NCBI RefSeq assembly: GCF_900106785.1
Contig: NZ_LT629844.1
Coordinates: 414,030-478,029 of the forward strand
Origin: Prevotellamassilia timonensis
GTDB taxonomy: Bacteria > Bacteroidota > Bacteroidia > Bacteroidales > Bacteroidaceae
DNA length: 64,000 bases
Direction of reading: 5' to 3'
Shown: piece after piece, positions 1 through 8,266 of the stretch
Numbering within the stretch: position 1 is the first letter of the stretch
Layout of the letters: every line of letters starts with the position of its first letter
Position numbers and translations under genes: made by a program
Notes under the pieces: model-generated
What the model was told of the DNA's origin: nothing
What the model saw: only the letters and a program-made list of their open reading frames with translations
The model's database searches: none

Positions 1-43
1 ATGGGCGCACCCGACAAACCCTGTGGAGTAGGCCGTGCAGATG

Positions 44-1132
44 CTAACCCAAAACTGTTGCTAAACGATACATGAAGAATGGTATGTCTATGACTCCTTT
101 TACTTGTGCACGAAAGCATTTGATCTTTGAGTTCAACGATTCAGCTGAAGCGTTAGTCTTACGTCCGTCAAAGTAGTTCAGGATTTCATCCTCATAGAAT
201 CTGATGGTATCGCGTACGGACTTGATTTCACGCAGAGTGCAGGAAGCCACTTTCTCATACCACCCCTTGAAATTCTGTTTGGCAGTCTCCTTTGTGAGTT
301 TCTTGTTTCTGAATATGGCTCTAAGGGAGTTGATCAGATTGTATGCTTCTTCAAGTTTTGGGTAGAGTGCGAAAAGTATCTTCGCACGCTTTTTCTGCGT
401 TGCGCTCCACTTCTCTCGGCTCATGGACAATTGCTTGCGACATCGTGTCTGTGCCTCTACAAGAGTCTCGCCATTTTCAAGCCTTTTGGGTTCAAAGCGA
501 GTGTTCAGCCTCATAGGCTTTCTTCCGCGCTTGCTCTTCTTCCAGTTCTTCCCATGCCTTTTCCTCATTCGCTCGCGGTAAGCCTTTCTCTGCGCTGCCA
601 GATTTTCGAGGTATTTGCGAAACTCTGCCTTCTGTCTGTTCGCCTCCTTTACGGCTTTTCGTTTCAGGCGCAGGCGTATCTCTTCGCAGCCCTCTCCACC
701 GCGTTTTACGACATGGAAGCAGTCACGTATGACTGTGGCTTTAGGGAATGCCTCTCGGGCTATGACACGCATGCAATCTGAGAGATCCATCGTGATATTC
801 TCAACCATTTCACGCTTATCTGCAGGTAGTTGCATGAGAACCTTCAGTACGTCAGCAGGATTCGTTCCCTTGACTACTGCTATGATTGCACCCTTGCGAC
901 CATGGGCATCCTTGTTGTGAACGATAGTGTACAGTTCGCCCTGGAGGGAGGTCTCGTCTATGCCTTGCTCCTTACCTACGTTTTGCGGAATAAGAATCCA
1001 CTTGGATGCGTGATCCTTCTGCTCCCACGTCTCGAAGTTACTCAGGGCGTCCTTGTATCTTTTGGCAAACGTGGAGCTGTTAATCATGTACGTATAACCA
1101 ATCTGACGAGCGGTTATCGTCTCAGAGTCCAT
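44..1132 (-). CDS. ISL3-family DDE transposase
   Basis: This 362-residue catalytic subunit catalyses transposition of the surrounding IS. The DDE triad is visible: Asp in NITMDLSDCM (about residue 117), Asp in VIRDCFHVVKR (about 137) and Glu in NASAESLNSKIK (about 332), with the NAxxExxNxxIK signature of ISL3. A long basic insert rich in Lys and Arg (about 150-240) separates the second Asp from the Glu, as in other ISL3 transposases. It overlaps the upstream IS gene by 11 bp. No internal stop or frameshift was seen. Confidence 0.9.
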   Translation of the reverse strand: MDSETITARQIGYTYMINSSTFAKRYKDALSNFETWEQKDHASKWILIPQNVGKEQGIDETSLQGELYTIVHNKDAHGRKGAIIAVVKGTNPADVLKVLMQLPADKREMVENITMDLSDCMRVIAREAFPKATVIRDCFHVVKRGGEGCEEIRLRLKRKAVKEANRQKAEFRKYLENLAAQRKAYRERMRKRHGKNWKKSKRGRKPMRLNTRFEPKRLENGETLVEAQTRCRKQLSMSREKWSATQKKRAKILFALYPKLEEAYNLINSLRAIFRNKKLTKETAKQNFKGWYEKVASCTLREIKSVRDTIRFYEDEILNYFDGRKTNASAESLNSKIKCFRAQVKGVIDIPFFMYRLATVLG

Positions 1133-1523
1133 TCGCCCTCTTTAAAAAAAGCGCGAAGTCCTTCGCGTATCGAGTGCCCTTATGCTTCAGTTCAAACTCC
1201 TTGTCAAGGTCAACACTTCTTGTTGTGCCATCCGGCATTGTCCAACGCCTTCTTCGTATGTGAAGTACCGCCTTCTTGTCTCGGGCTGGATAGTCAAGTA
1301 AACATGATTCTTCCCCAAAACCATTGCTCACGGAATCCTTCATGTCTGGTGTGCGATTGTCGCGCTCATCCAGATAGATGTGAAGCTCTGTTGTGTAAAG
1401 AACATCCTTGTCCAGAGTACGCTGTGTTGCAAAGTCTGTCACCTCGAAATATTTAAGAACTCCTTCGGGGAGGAAATATGAGGCGAGGCCCTCATACATA
1501 TTTTTATTGCCATTCTGATTCAT
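1122..1523 (-). CDS. ISAon1-type transposase N-terminal region protein
   Basis: This 133-residue protein is the first of the two IS proteins. It has the charged HIRRRRW segment and the LDYPARDK motif typical of the separate N-terminal transposase protein in Bacteroidales ISL3-like elements, and presumably contributes DNA binding. A TACCTTTG -7 box (1528-1535, read on the minus strand) ends only four bases before the ATG, so the transcript is likely leaderless or nearly so. The stop codon lies inside the start of the DDE gene, and AAAGAGG sits ahead of that second start. The second protein is therefore probably made by coupled re-initiation. A frameshifted fusion is unlikely because a TAA closes the second frame at the T-run. 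Confidence 0.8.
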   Translation of the reverse strand: MNQNGNKNMYEGLASYFLPEGVLKYFEVTDFATQRTLDKDVLYTTELHIYLDERDNRTPDMKDSVSNGFGEESCLLDYPARDKKAVLHIRRRRWTMPDGTTRSVDLDKEFELKHKGTRYAKDFALFLKRANGL

Positions 1524-1622
1524 AGTGCAAAGGTACTACTTTTGGGCAATCATGTATCGTTTGGCAACTCAGTTTTTGGGTTAGCATCTGCACAGCCCTC
1601 CACAGGGTTTGTCGGGTGCGCC

Positions 1623-1630
1623 GACTAATG
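1623..1630. repeat. Right copy of the IS target-site duplication
   Basis: The bases GACTAATG directly follow the right inverted repeat. The window starts with ATG followed by the left inverted repeat, which matches the last three bases of an 8-bp duplication. The ATG of the His-Xaa-Ser peptide gene lies inside this duplication. Confidence 0.6.
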
Positions 1631-1876
1631 TTTTTGCTTGTTTCGGCATTTATTGCAACAACGAGTTATTGTGCAAACGTTTCTGATAATATCATGAACG
1701 TATTGGGCAATAATGACGGAACAACTCAAATTGAGAAGCAGAAAAAACAGCCCTTGGTTTTGCAGAAAGCCATTGACATGGTAAAGAGTTCTCTTGCGGG
1801 GCACTATTCGCATAGTTCTCATGTTTCTCATGGCTCACATGGCTCGCACGTATCACACTATTCAAGCAGATATTAG
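1628..1876 (+). CDS. His-Xaa-Ser repeat peptide (HxsA-like), start disturbed by the IS
   Basis: A small secreted peptide with a hydrophobic signal segment (MFLLVSAFIATTSYCA) and a C-terminal His-Xaa-Ser run (HSSHVSHGSHGSHVSHYSS), the hallmark of substrates of the His-Xaa-Ser system. There a radical-SAM pair (HxsB/HxsC) is thought to modify an HxsA peptide. The modification genes are not in the window and would lie upstream, beyond the IS. The ATG used here is within the IS target duplication. The IS end also supplies an in-frame GTG at 1616 (GTG CGC CGA), giving an MRRLMFLLVS start. The native N-terminus probably had a few more residues before LMFLL. The IS separates the gene from its original promoter, so expression is uncertain. 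Confidence 0.6.
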   Translation: MFLLVSAFIATTSYCANVSDNIMNVLGNNDGTTQIEKQKKQPLVLQKAIDMVKSSLAGHYSHSSHVSHGSHGSHVSHYSSRY

Positions 1877-1935
1877 GATAGTGTTTCGCAAAGATTTTTG
1901 CGAGTTGTAAAGTAATTGGGAGGGGCGCATCAAGA

Positions 1936-2128
1936 AATGTGTCCCTTCTTATTTGAACCAAATTCCTCTTGACTTCATTACTTTTTGTGTCATTGAATAG
2001 CGTGTGGCGAAAATCAATGAGTTACGTTATTTGATTAGGGAGACGCATTGACGAAGTTCGGACTTAGGCTTTTATCAGTAGCCGCGGGACGCATCGCCCC
2101 CATTAGTGCTTGCGTTTAGTGGTGGCGG
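1936..2128. repeat. Left boundary repeats of the vapE element
   Basis: This gap holds three repeats in order. First is a 27-bp sequence (1936-1962) that recurs with one mismatch at 4181-4207. Second is RepA (1971-2060), which recurs in the same orientation at 4086-4172. Third is a degenerate RepB (2080-2128, core CATCGCCCCCATTAG). The first two frame the vapE gene as direct repeats. No gene is seen between 1877 and 2666. Confidence 0.75.
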
Positions 2129-2163
2129 GACCTTTACCATACTACAACAACTTACACACCGAG

Positions 2164-2511
2164 TATCTTACATCTTACACTAACACGCTGCAACTCGTTG
2201 ACTATCAATACTTTACTTAGTGTAAGATGCTACCAATGTCACCTACACGCAACCTACACAACCCACACGCTGCCACACGGCACAAGCACAAGAGAAGGAT
2301 ATCACGGCATAGGGGAGCAGAAATGCCTGTTGCTCCGACAGATTTTTCTACGTCCCTGTGGCGTACAATCCACCGCATACGACAAAACTGACTGCGGGGC
2401 AGCGGAGTGTGATGTGTAAGATGTATGCAGGGGTGTGTAAGATGTTTTGAATTTATCTTACACTATTGAAACCTCTGTATATCAACTTGTTACGCACGAA
2501 AAGTGTAAGAT
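2164..2511 (+). other. Iteron-like control region upstream of vapE
   Basis: Repeats of TGTAAGAT in both orientations are organised in two modules: ATCTTACACT (2172-2181), 37 bp, AGTGTAAGAT (2219-2228); and ATCTTACACT (2455-2464), 37 bp, AGTGTAAGAT (2502-2511). Further single copies lie near 2414-2445. The middle holds a stem-forming core, GGAGCA with TGCTCC around 2315-2335, and a C/A-rich run of CCTACAC-like words (2237-2275). The same arrangement, reversed, is found at 25,657-25,996. The likely role is binding by a replication, recombination or regulatory protein. This is inference. Confidence 0.7.
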
Positions 2512-2571
2512 GGCAGTGAAAACACACGCATTCATTTACATGTAGGTTGACGGGGAGGGCGCAATTATTTG

Positions 2572-2624
2572 TGTACAAATTGTACACTTTTTTTGTTGGG
2601 TGCAATGCCTTGGTGTTACCTTTG
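2572..2624 (+). promoter_or_regulatory. vapE promoter and palindromic operator
   Basis: TTTG (2592-2595) and TACCTTTG (2617-2624) are 21 bp apart and fit the Bacteroidota -33/-7 consensus. The start codon follows 42 bp later. Just upstream lies the near-perfect palindrome TGTACAA-A-TTGTACA (2572-2586), a candidate operator. Confidence 0.6.
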
Positions 2625-2666
2625 CAGCACTTTGCTTTAGTACTAAACCAAATTGTATTGACTACC

Positions 2667-4034
2667 ATGAAACGAATGCTTAACAGAATGTTGCGCTATG
2701 CCGATGCCATTGTGAAACGTGGCGTTGACAAACTGATAGATGTTATCGCGCATAGCCTGGAACCACGAACTAAAAACACTGTAACGCCCCTGCGGCAAAA
2801 ACGCATGCGAAACGACACTGACTGCGCACCACAAACAACTGGCCACACTACGAACTGCGGGTTGACAGAACAAGCCATTACCCTTATGAACGAACTGTAC
2901 GACATTCGATACAATGTGCTTGACCGCACGCCCGAAGTGCAACGGCGCGACCAGACGGACAAAGGGTTTGTGTCCGTGAGCAAACTGGTGCGCAACACCA
3001 TGGTGATTGACCTGCACAAACGGGGCTGTATGGTGTGGAACAATGATGTGGACCGCATTGTGGAGTCGGCCTACATGCCGCAATATCACCCCTTCAGCGC
3101 TTATTTGCAGTCCCTGCCCCAGTGGGACGGCACCGACCGCGTGGGTCCACTGGCCGAACGGGTGAGCACTGACGCGCTGTGGCGCATGGTATTCGGGCGC
3201 TGGCTGCGCTGCATGGTGGCCGGTTGGGTGCAGGCCACAGCGGACGGTGCAAGCACCAGCGGAAATGCCATGATACCACTGTTGGTGAGCGAGGAGCAGG
3301 GTGTGCGCAAAAGTACGTTCTGCCGCATGTTGCTGCCTCCCGAACTGCGTAATTACTACACCGACAAGTTTGAGCTGGCCGGCGACGAGCGTCTTGAACT
3401 GGCGCTGTCGCGCTTTGCACTTGTCAACCTTGACGAGTTTGACCGCTACAACAAGTTGCACAATGCCAAACTTAAGAATTTGGTGCAGCTTGGCACCATG
3501 CAGACGCGCCGCCCCTATGCTGCCGGATTTAGCAAAATGGCGCGTGTGGCCTCGTTTATAGGTACCAGCAACAGGTTCGACCTCTTGACCGACCCTACGG
3601 GCAGCCGCCGTTTTTACTGTCAGGAGGTGAAGCACGTCATAGACTGTGACACGCCGCTCGACTATGCGCAACTTTATGCACAGCTGCTGCACGAGGTGGA
3701 CTCTGGTGAGATAACGTACTTTACACATACCGAGGAGGAGCAGATACAGCAGCACAACCGCTTGTTTTATCAGGCATCGCCCCTGCGCGAGTGTTTTACG
3801 AGGTTGTTTGAGTTTGTGCCCGTTGGCAACGGGCATGAGGCGAAGGACATGGAGGGCGAATGGTTGACGGCCACAGCCATTTTGCTCGAAATAAAGCGTG
3901 CCATGCGCGGTATGGGACAGAAGTTCTCGGCCGTGGCATTAGGGCGTGAACTGGTGCAGCTGCAAGTGCCGCGCCGGCGCAGCAGCAAGGCTACATTGTA
4001 CTATGTGAGGCGCAAGCATGACGAGGGATGCTGA
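2667..4034 (+). CDS. VapE-like P-loop protein with DUF3874-type C-terminus
   Basis: A 455-residue protein of the virulence-associated E family, whose members are helicase/NTPase proteins linked to replication of mobile elements. Around residues 150-190 is the family segment HPFSAYLQSLPQWDG. The Walker A loop is non-standard (SEEQGVRKSTFCR, about residue 210), which is normal for VapE. The Walker B is FALVNLDEFD (about 250), followed by a GTSNRFDLLTDPTGSRRF sensor region (about 295). The C-terminal 100 residues resemble the DUF3874 domain of Bacteroidales VapE proteins. ATG 2667 was chosen because it follows the promoter at a normal distance; the frame extends 5' but would overlap the promoter. 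The gene stands alone between RepA direct repeats. Confidence 0.8.
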   Translation: MKRMLNRMLRYADAIVKRGVDKLIDVIAHSLEPRTKNTVTPLRQKRMRNDTDCAPQTTGHTTNCGLTEQAITLMNELYDIRYNVLDRTPEVQRRDQTDKGFVSVSKLVRNTMVIDLHKRGCMVWNNDVDRIVESAYMPQYHPFSAYLQSLPQWDGTDRVGPLAERVSTDALWRMVFGRWLRCMVAGWVQATADGASTSGNAMIPLLVSEEQGVRKSTFCRMLLPPELRNYYTDKFELAGDERLELALSRFALVNLDEFDRYNKLHNAKLKNLVQLGTMQTRRPYAAGFSKMARVASFIGTSNRFDLLTDPTGSRRFYCQEVKHVIDCDTPLDYAQLYAQLLHEVDSGEITYFTHTEEEQIQQHNRLFYQASPLRECFTRLFEFVPVGNGHEAKDMEGEWLTATAILLEIKRAMRGMGQKFSAVALGRELVQLQVPRRRSSKATLYYVRRKHDEGC

Positions 4035-4085
4035 AAAAAAGGCTCACCCGACATTTGTAGTGATGAACCTTGTTCTGTGCTCCAA

Positions 4086-4207
4086 ACTTCATCACCTTTT
4101 TGTGCTATTGAATGGCGCACGTTGAAAAACGATGGGTTGCGTCATTTGATTGGGTGACGCCATTGACGAAGTATGGAAGGAATGTGTCCCTTCTTATTTG
4201 AATCAAA
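4086..4207. repeat. Right boundary repeats of the vapE element
   Basis: RepA (4086-4172) is followed by the 27-bp repeat (4181-4207). Both match the left boundary of vapE in the same orientation (1971-2060 and 1936-1962). The two are in opposite order on the two sides: the 27-mer is outermost in each case. Confidence 0.75.
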
Positions 4208-4233
4208 GCCCTTCATACGTAAAAAGAGCGCAA

Positions 4234-4269
4234 AACCGCCTTGACAGGACACATTCTGTCAAGGCGGTT
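4234..4269 (-). terminator. Terminator after ftsK
   Basis: A 14-bp perfect stem (AACCGCCTTGACAG with its complement) and an 8-base loop stand 30 bp past the ftsK stop. A T-rich stretch follows on the minus strand. Confidence 0.75.
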
Positions 4270-4298
4270 CAAAGTTATAAGTAGTAAGCTGTCAGTTA

Positions 4299-6869
4299 TC
4301 AGCCCCTGATAGTTTCGAGTCTTTGGTCAAGGTCAATCTCGTCCTTACACAACACCTCACGCGGTTTCGAGCCACGCGTCGGGCCCACGATGCCAGCGCG
4401 TTCGAGTTGGTCCATCAAGCGTCCGGCGCGGTTGTAGCCGATTGAGAACTTACGCTGAATGAGCGATGTAGAGCCTTGTTGGTGCACCACAATAAGTCGT
4501 GCAGCCTCCTCAAACATGGGGTCAAGCGTCTCGCCCGACAAGTCCCCCTTGCCACCGTTGTCCTCGTCCATTTCAGGTTCAGGCAATTCGAAGGCCGAGA
4601 GGTAACCCTGCTGGTCGGCAATAAAGTTGTTAATCTTTTCAACCTCGGGCGTATCGACAAAGGCACACTGCACACGCACGGGCGTGTTGCCACACAAAAA
4701 GAGCATATCACCCTTACCCACCAACTGGTTGGCACCGCTTTGGTCGAGAATGGTGCGGCTGTCAATTTGCGACATCACCTTAAAGGCCATACGCGCCGGG
4801 AAGTTAGCCTTGATCGTACCCGTAATGATGTTCGTTGTAGGACGTTGTGTGGCAATAACCATGTGCATGCCCACGGCACGTGCCAGCTGGGCAATGCGTG
4901 CAATAGGCAGCTCCACCTCCTTGCCCGCCGTCATGATGAGGTCGCCAAACTCGTCGATAATCACCACAATGTAAGGCATATACTCGTGGCCATATTGTGG
5001 TGGCAGCTGGCGAGCCTTGAACTTGGCGTTATACTCCTTGATGTTGCGCACCTTAGCCTTTTTAAGCAAATCATAGCGGTGGTCCATCAGTTGGCACAAG
5101 CTCTTGAGCGTCTGCACCACCTTGGTCACATCGGTAATGATAGGATCCTCGTTGTCGTCGGGAATTTTGGCCAGGAAATGCTTCTCAATGGGCGCATATA
5201 TGGAGAACTCCACCTTCTTGGGGTCAACCATTACGAACTTGAGTTCAGAGGGGTGCTTTTTGTAGAGCAGCGAAGTGATGATGGCGTTCAAACCAACCGA
5301 CTTACCCTGACCAGTGGCACCAGCCACGAGCAAGTGCGGCATTTTGGCCAAGTCCACCATAAACACCTCGTTGGTAATAGTCTTTCCGAGCGCGATGGGC
5401 AGTTCAAAAGTAGAGTCTTGAAACTTTTTGGTGTTGATGATGCTCTCCATCGACACGATGCGCGGATTTTTGTTAGGCACCTCAATACCAATGGTGCCCT
5501 TGCCCGGAATAGGTGCAATGATACGTATGCCAAGTGCCGAGAGCGAAAGCGCAATGTCGTCCTCAAGATTACGTATTTTGTTAATGCGCACACCCGGTGC
5601 CGGTGTTACCTCGTAAAGGGTGATAGTAGGGCCGATAGTAGCCTTGATACTCGAAATCTCCACCCCAAAGTTGCGCAGCACGTTAATGATGCGGTCCTTG
5701 TTGGCATTTTGTTCAGCCATGTCAATCTCAGGTCCATTGTCTTCATAGTGCTTGAGCAGGTTGATGGTAGGGAATTTGTAATACTCCAGGTCCTTGCGCG
5801 GGTCGAACGGCTCCATGTCGAGCACCTCCTGCACCGTTTTGCCCTGTGCCTTGTCGTCTACAATGGGTGCGGCAATGGCCAGTTCGGTGTTGGGCGTAGC
5901 TGCCTCGGGTGCCTGCGGACTGTCAATCTGCAGTTTGTCCGCATCGTCGCCCGTACCAGTCTCGCCATTTGGCGCCGGTGCTTCTGTTGTGTGTGTGTCA
6001 AGGTCAATCGACACAGCAGCATTGTCTTCTTCCTTATCGTCCGTGTCCTCCTCGTCATCGTCCGGTCGTGGCAGGGGCGCGTTTTCGTCGTACGTGTCGT
6101 TGTCGTCGGTGAGCAGTTCCGGGTCCGTCTTATAAACCTCGCCATCGTCGGTGCCATCGTCGCCATCAGCGTGTTTGTGCCGTTTGCTCTTGATGTAGTC
6201 CTGCGGGTTCATGATGCGGCGCACCATGCTCACCGTCTCGCTACTCAGATACATCAGGTAAAGCACAGCAGTGGCAATGGCCACAATCCATGCACCCATG
6301 GCCCCCAGGTTGTCGGTGAGCACATGCTTGATGTAGTCGCCGTGCCCGCCGCCCAGTCTGAAACTGAAGTAGTTAATAAATTTGCCCGGCAGCCAATCGG
6401 TGATAAGCGACAAGAACACCGAGCCCCAAATCATGATGATGGAAAAGTTGAGGAACCACTTCCACAAGCGCACACGATAGGCCCCCATAAACTTAACCCC
6501 CACAAGCAGGGTGAATATGGGTATGAACAATGACAGCATGCCAAAGCATGAGTCCATAAAGTAATTAGACAGGTAAGCACCTATTTTGCCGCCATAGTTG
6601 GCAGCGTGCGTCAGATTGCCGTTCTGCACACCCGTTTGGTCGGCGGTGCCCGTAAAGATGTTTGACACGAGACTGATGATAAGGAACAAACTGATGCCCA
6701 ATATGAACAGTCCCGCAATAAAGCGTACATTGTCGGGTTTGCAATAAGCTTTGACGGCGTTGCCCAGTTCACCATTCTTGTAGCGTTGCCACAAGGTGAG
6801 CGGGGCAGGCGTGTTGCCCGGGTTGCGCTTGGCAGCCCGGGGCTTGCTTGTATTTTGTTTCTTGGCCAT
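4299..6869 (-). CDS. ftsK: DNA translocase FtsK
   Basis: A membrane-anchored DNA pump at the septum that moves chromosome ends and delivers dif sites for dimer resolution. Four transmembrane segments lie within the first 210 residues (for example FIAGLFILGISLFLIISLV). An acidic, Asp/Glu-rich linker (about 225-330) leads to the motor. Walker A is GATGQGKSVG and Walker B is VVIIDEFGDLIM, and the winged-helix gamma domain closes the protein (QQGSTSLIQRKFSIGYNRAG). The start is set at MAKKQNTSKP, two bases after the M64 peptidase stop, giving 856 residues. An upstream in-frame start would lie inside the peptidase gene. It is probably co-transcribed with the peptidase. Confidence 0.95.
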   Translation of the reverse strand: MAKKQNTSKPRAAKRNPGNTPAPLTLWQRYKNGELGNAVKAYCKPDNVRFIAGLFILGISLFLIISLVSNIFTGTADQTGVQNGNLTHAANYGGKIGAYLSNYFMDSCFGMLSLFIPIFTLLVGVKFMGAYRVRLWKWFLNFSIIMIWGSVFLSLITDWLPGKFINYFSFRLGGGHGDYIKHVLTDNLGAMGAWIVAIATAVLYLMYLSSETVSMVRRIMNPQDYIKSKRHKHADGDDGTDDGEVYKTDPELLTDDNDTYDENAPLPRPDDDEEDTDDKEEDNAAVSIDLDTHTTEAPAPNGETGTGDDADKLQIDSPQAPEAATPNTELAIAAPIVDDKAQGKTVQEVLDMEPFDPRKDLEYYKFPTINLLKHYEDNGPEIDMAEQNANKDRIINVLRNFGVEISSIKATIGPTITLYEVTPAPGVRINKIRNLEDDIALSLSALGIRIIAPIPGKGTIGIEVPNKNPRIVSMESIINTKKFQDSTFELPIALGKTITNEVFMVDLAKMPHLLVAGATGQGKSVGLNAIITSLLYKKHPSELKFVMVDPKKVEFSIYAPIEKHFLAKIPDDNEDPIITDVTKVVQTLKSLCQLMDHRYDLLKKAKVRNIKEYNAKFKARQLPPQYGHEYMPYIVVIIDEFGDLIMTAGKEVELPIARIAQLARAVGMHMVIATQRPTTNIITGTIKANFPARMAFKVMSQIDSRTILDQSGANQLVGKGDMLFLCGNTPVRVQCAFVDTPEVEKINNFIADQQGYLSAFELPEPEMDEDNGGKGDLSGETLDPMFEEAARLIVVHQQGSTSLIQRKFSIGYNRAGRLMDQLERAGIVGPTRGSKPREVLCKDEIDLDQRLETIRG

Positions 6870-6871
6870 TG

Positions 6872-8161
6872 CTATTCGTGCGTGTAAAAGTTGATGAGGC
6901 GGCTCAGTGCGCGTTGGCACACGGGGCAGAACGCCTTGCATTCATTGGTTTTCATGCGGCAGTCTTGAAATGCGCGGTACACCCCTTTCGACATATAACC
7001 ACCCCCTTCGTACACGCCAATGCGCTCAGGGTGCTTGGCATCGGGTTGGGTAGGTATGGCGGTGCGTCGCGGCAGCATGTCCTGCCATTTTTCGGCAAAA
7101 TTCTTCAACGTGGTGATGTTCTGCTCCCACGGCTCCACATCGGGCGAATAGTAATTCTCGTACTGGTCGTCGTAGTAATACTCATCGGCCAACCCTGCAA
7201 AACTGTGGCCAAACTCGTGCACCACCACCGGACGGAAGGCCGCATGGTGTGTGGTGGTGAGCGTGTAGGCATTATATATGCCACCGCCACCATAGGTGTA
7301 AGTGTTGGCCAAAATGATGATGTGCTCGTACGGAATGCGCGCCAGCAAGTTGTGCAAGTCGCGTTGGTGGAGCGTGGTCAAGTAGCGGTCGGAGTAGAAC
7401 GTCGAAAAGTGCGAACTCAGTGCAGTGTTGCGCCAAATGCCCTCCTTTGGTATGCTCACATCGCTGTCGGCAGAGGCAGCGGCCACAGCCACAAAGTTGA
7501 ACCTGTCGGCATATTGCTTGAAAGGCTCGTGGCTCAGTATGGCGTCAACGGCAGTTTGCGCATCGGCATAAAACGCCTCGGCCTGTGCCGCAGTATAACC
7601 CTCGGCCACTATGGCCACATCAATTTTGTCGGCAGCCGGGCCGCTCTGGTGCAGATAGCGGTGGGGCGGCACGGGGGTGCGGTCAAGGTTGCGTATGAGA
7701 ATGTCGTCAGGCGCCACCTTGTGTGTCAGGCTGCTTGTCACCTGGTGCTTGAAGTTGAACAAGCGCACGGTCACCTCGGCCGAGTCGGCTGGCATGGGCA
7801 GCAAAAAGGTGTTTTCAAACGAGCGGCTGGTGTGCGTGGCCTCCTCGGTTGTGAGCCATTCCTGAAACAGTGTGGAGAATGACTGGCAGTAAAGCACGCG
7901 CCCCGTGTGCAGGTCGCGCAGTGTGATGTCGCCATTGCCGCGCAATGGCACACTGTCGGTGTGCACCCGTCGTCCGGCCCAGCCGCTGAACGAGCTGAGG
8001 CCAGCCACGGCTATGTGTTGTGCGTGGGTGTTGCCGCTAAAGTCATAGTCTACGCGCAGTGTGCGCCCCGGGCAACTTGCCGGTGATGTGTTGTTCTGTT
8101 GCGCATGGGTGCTTGTGGCACATAGTGCCGAAAAAGCAAGCAAATATATAAATCGTAACAT
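6872..8161 (-). CDS. Secreted M64-family (IgA peptidase-like) metallopeptidase
   Basis: A zinc peptidase with a signal peptide (MLRFIYLLAFSALCATSTHA) and an N-terminal beta domain before the catalytic domain. The zinc site is VVVHEFGHSFAGLADEYY, the HExxHxxxGLxDE form of M64. Two cysteines close to the C-terminus (CKAFCPVCQR) may form a disulfide. Length (429 residues) is normal for Bacteroidales members. The start at 8161 is chosen because the signal peptide begins there. It lies directly upstream of ftsK, two bases apart, which is probably co-transcription rather than shared function. The substrate cannot be told from the sequence. Confidence 0.88.
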   Translation of the reverse strand: MLRFIYLLAFSALCATSTHAQQNNTSPASCPGRTLRVDYDFSGNTHAQHIAVAGLSSFSGWAGRRVHTDSVPLRGNGDITLRDLHTGRVLYCQSFSTLFQEWLTTEEATHTSRSFENTFLLPMPADSAEVTVRLFNFKHQVTSSLTHKVAPDDILIRNLDRTPVPPHRYLHQSGPAADKIDVAIVAEGYTAAQAEAFYADAQTAVDAILSHEPFKQYADRFNFVAVAAASADSDVSIPKEGIWRNTALSSHFSTFYSDRYLTTLHQRDLHNLLARIPYEHIIILANTYTYGGGGIYNAYTLTTTHHAAFRPVVVHEFGHSFAGLADEYYYDDQYENYYSPDVEPWEQNITTLKNFAEKWQDMLPRRTAIPTQPDAKHPERIGVYEGGGYMSKGVYRAFQDCRMKTNECKAFCPVCQRALSRLINFYTHE

Positions 8162-8266
8162 GAGTGAGTCTGTGAAAAGAGTCTTGGGGAAATATGTTTT
8201 TCCGTACGTGCAAAGGTACGCATTTTCTCCGAATGTATTACTTTTGTGCACCGATAAACCCGATAC

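Larger units (their letters stand above)
4..1622 (-). mobile_element. ISL3/ISAon1-type insertion sequence
   Basis: The ends are imperfect inverted repeats of about 55-60 bp that begin GGCGCACCCGACAAACCC at 4 and, reversed, at 1622. Between them lie two minus-strand transposase genes that overlap by 11 bp. The 8 bases after the right end (1623-1630, GACTAATG) finish with ATG, which is also the 3-base left flank inside the window. This agrees with the 8-bp target duplication usual for ISL3, though five bases of the left copy lie outside the window. Both genes are intact, so the element could be active. Confidence 0.88.

Noticed and set aside
1122-1145. Programmed frameshift joining the two IS proteins at the T-run
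   Set aside because: The second frame has a TAA right at the run, so slippage there could not fuse the products; overlap with re-initiation fits better.
830-1456. 208-codon plus-strand frame inside the IS
   Set aside because: It is antisense to both transposase genes.
2643-3836. A 397-codon minus-strand frame opposite vapE
   Set aside because: It is antisense to a motif-supported gene; no recognisable domain or promoter.
4476-6533. A 685-codon plus-strand open frame opposite ftsK
   Set aside because: It is fully antisense to ftsK, has no family motifs, and is rich in His, Arg and Val as expected from the complement of this codon usage.
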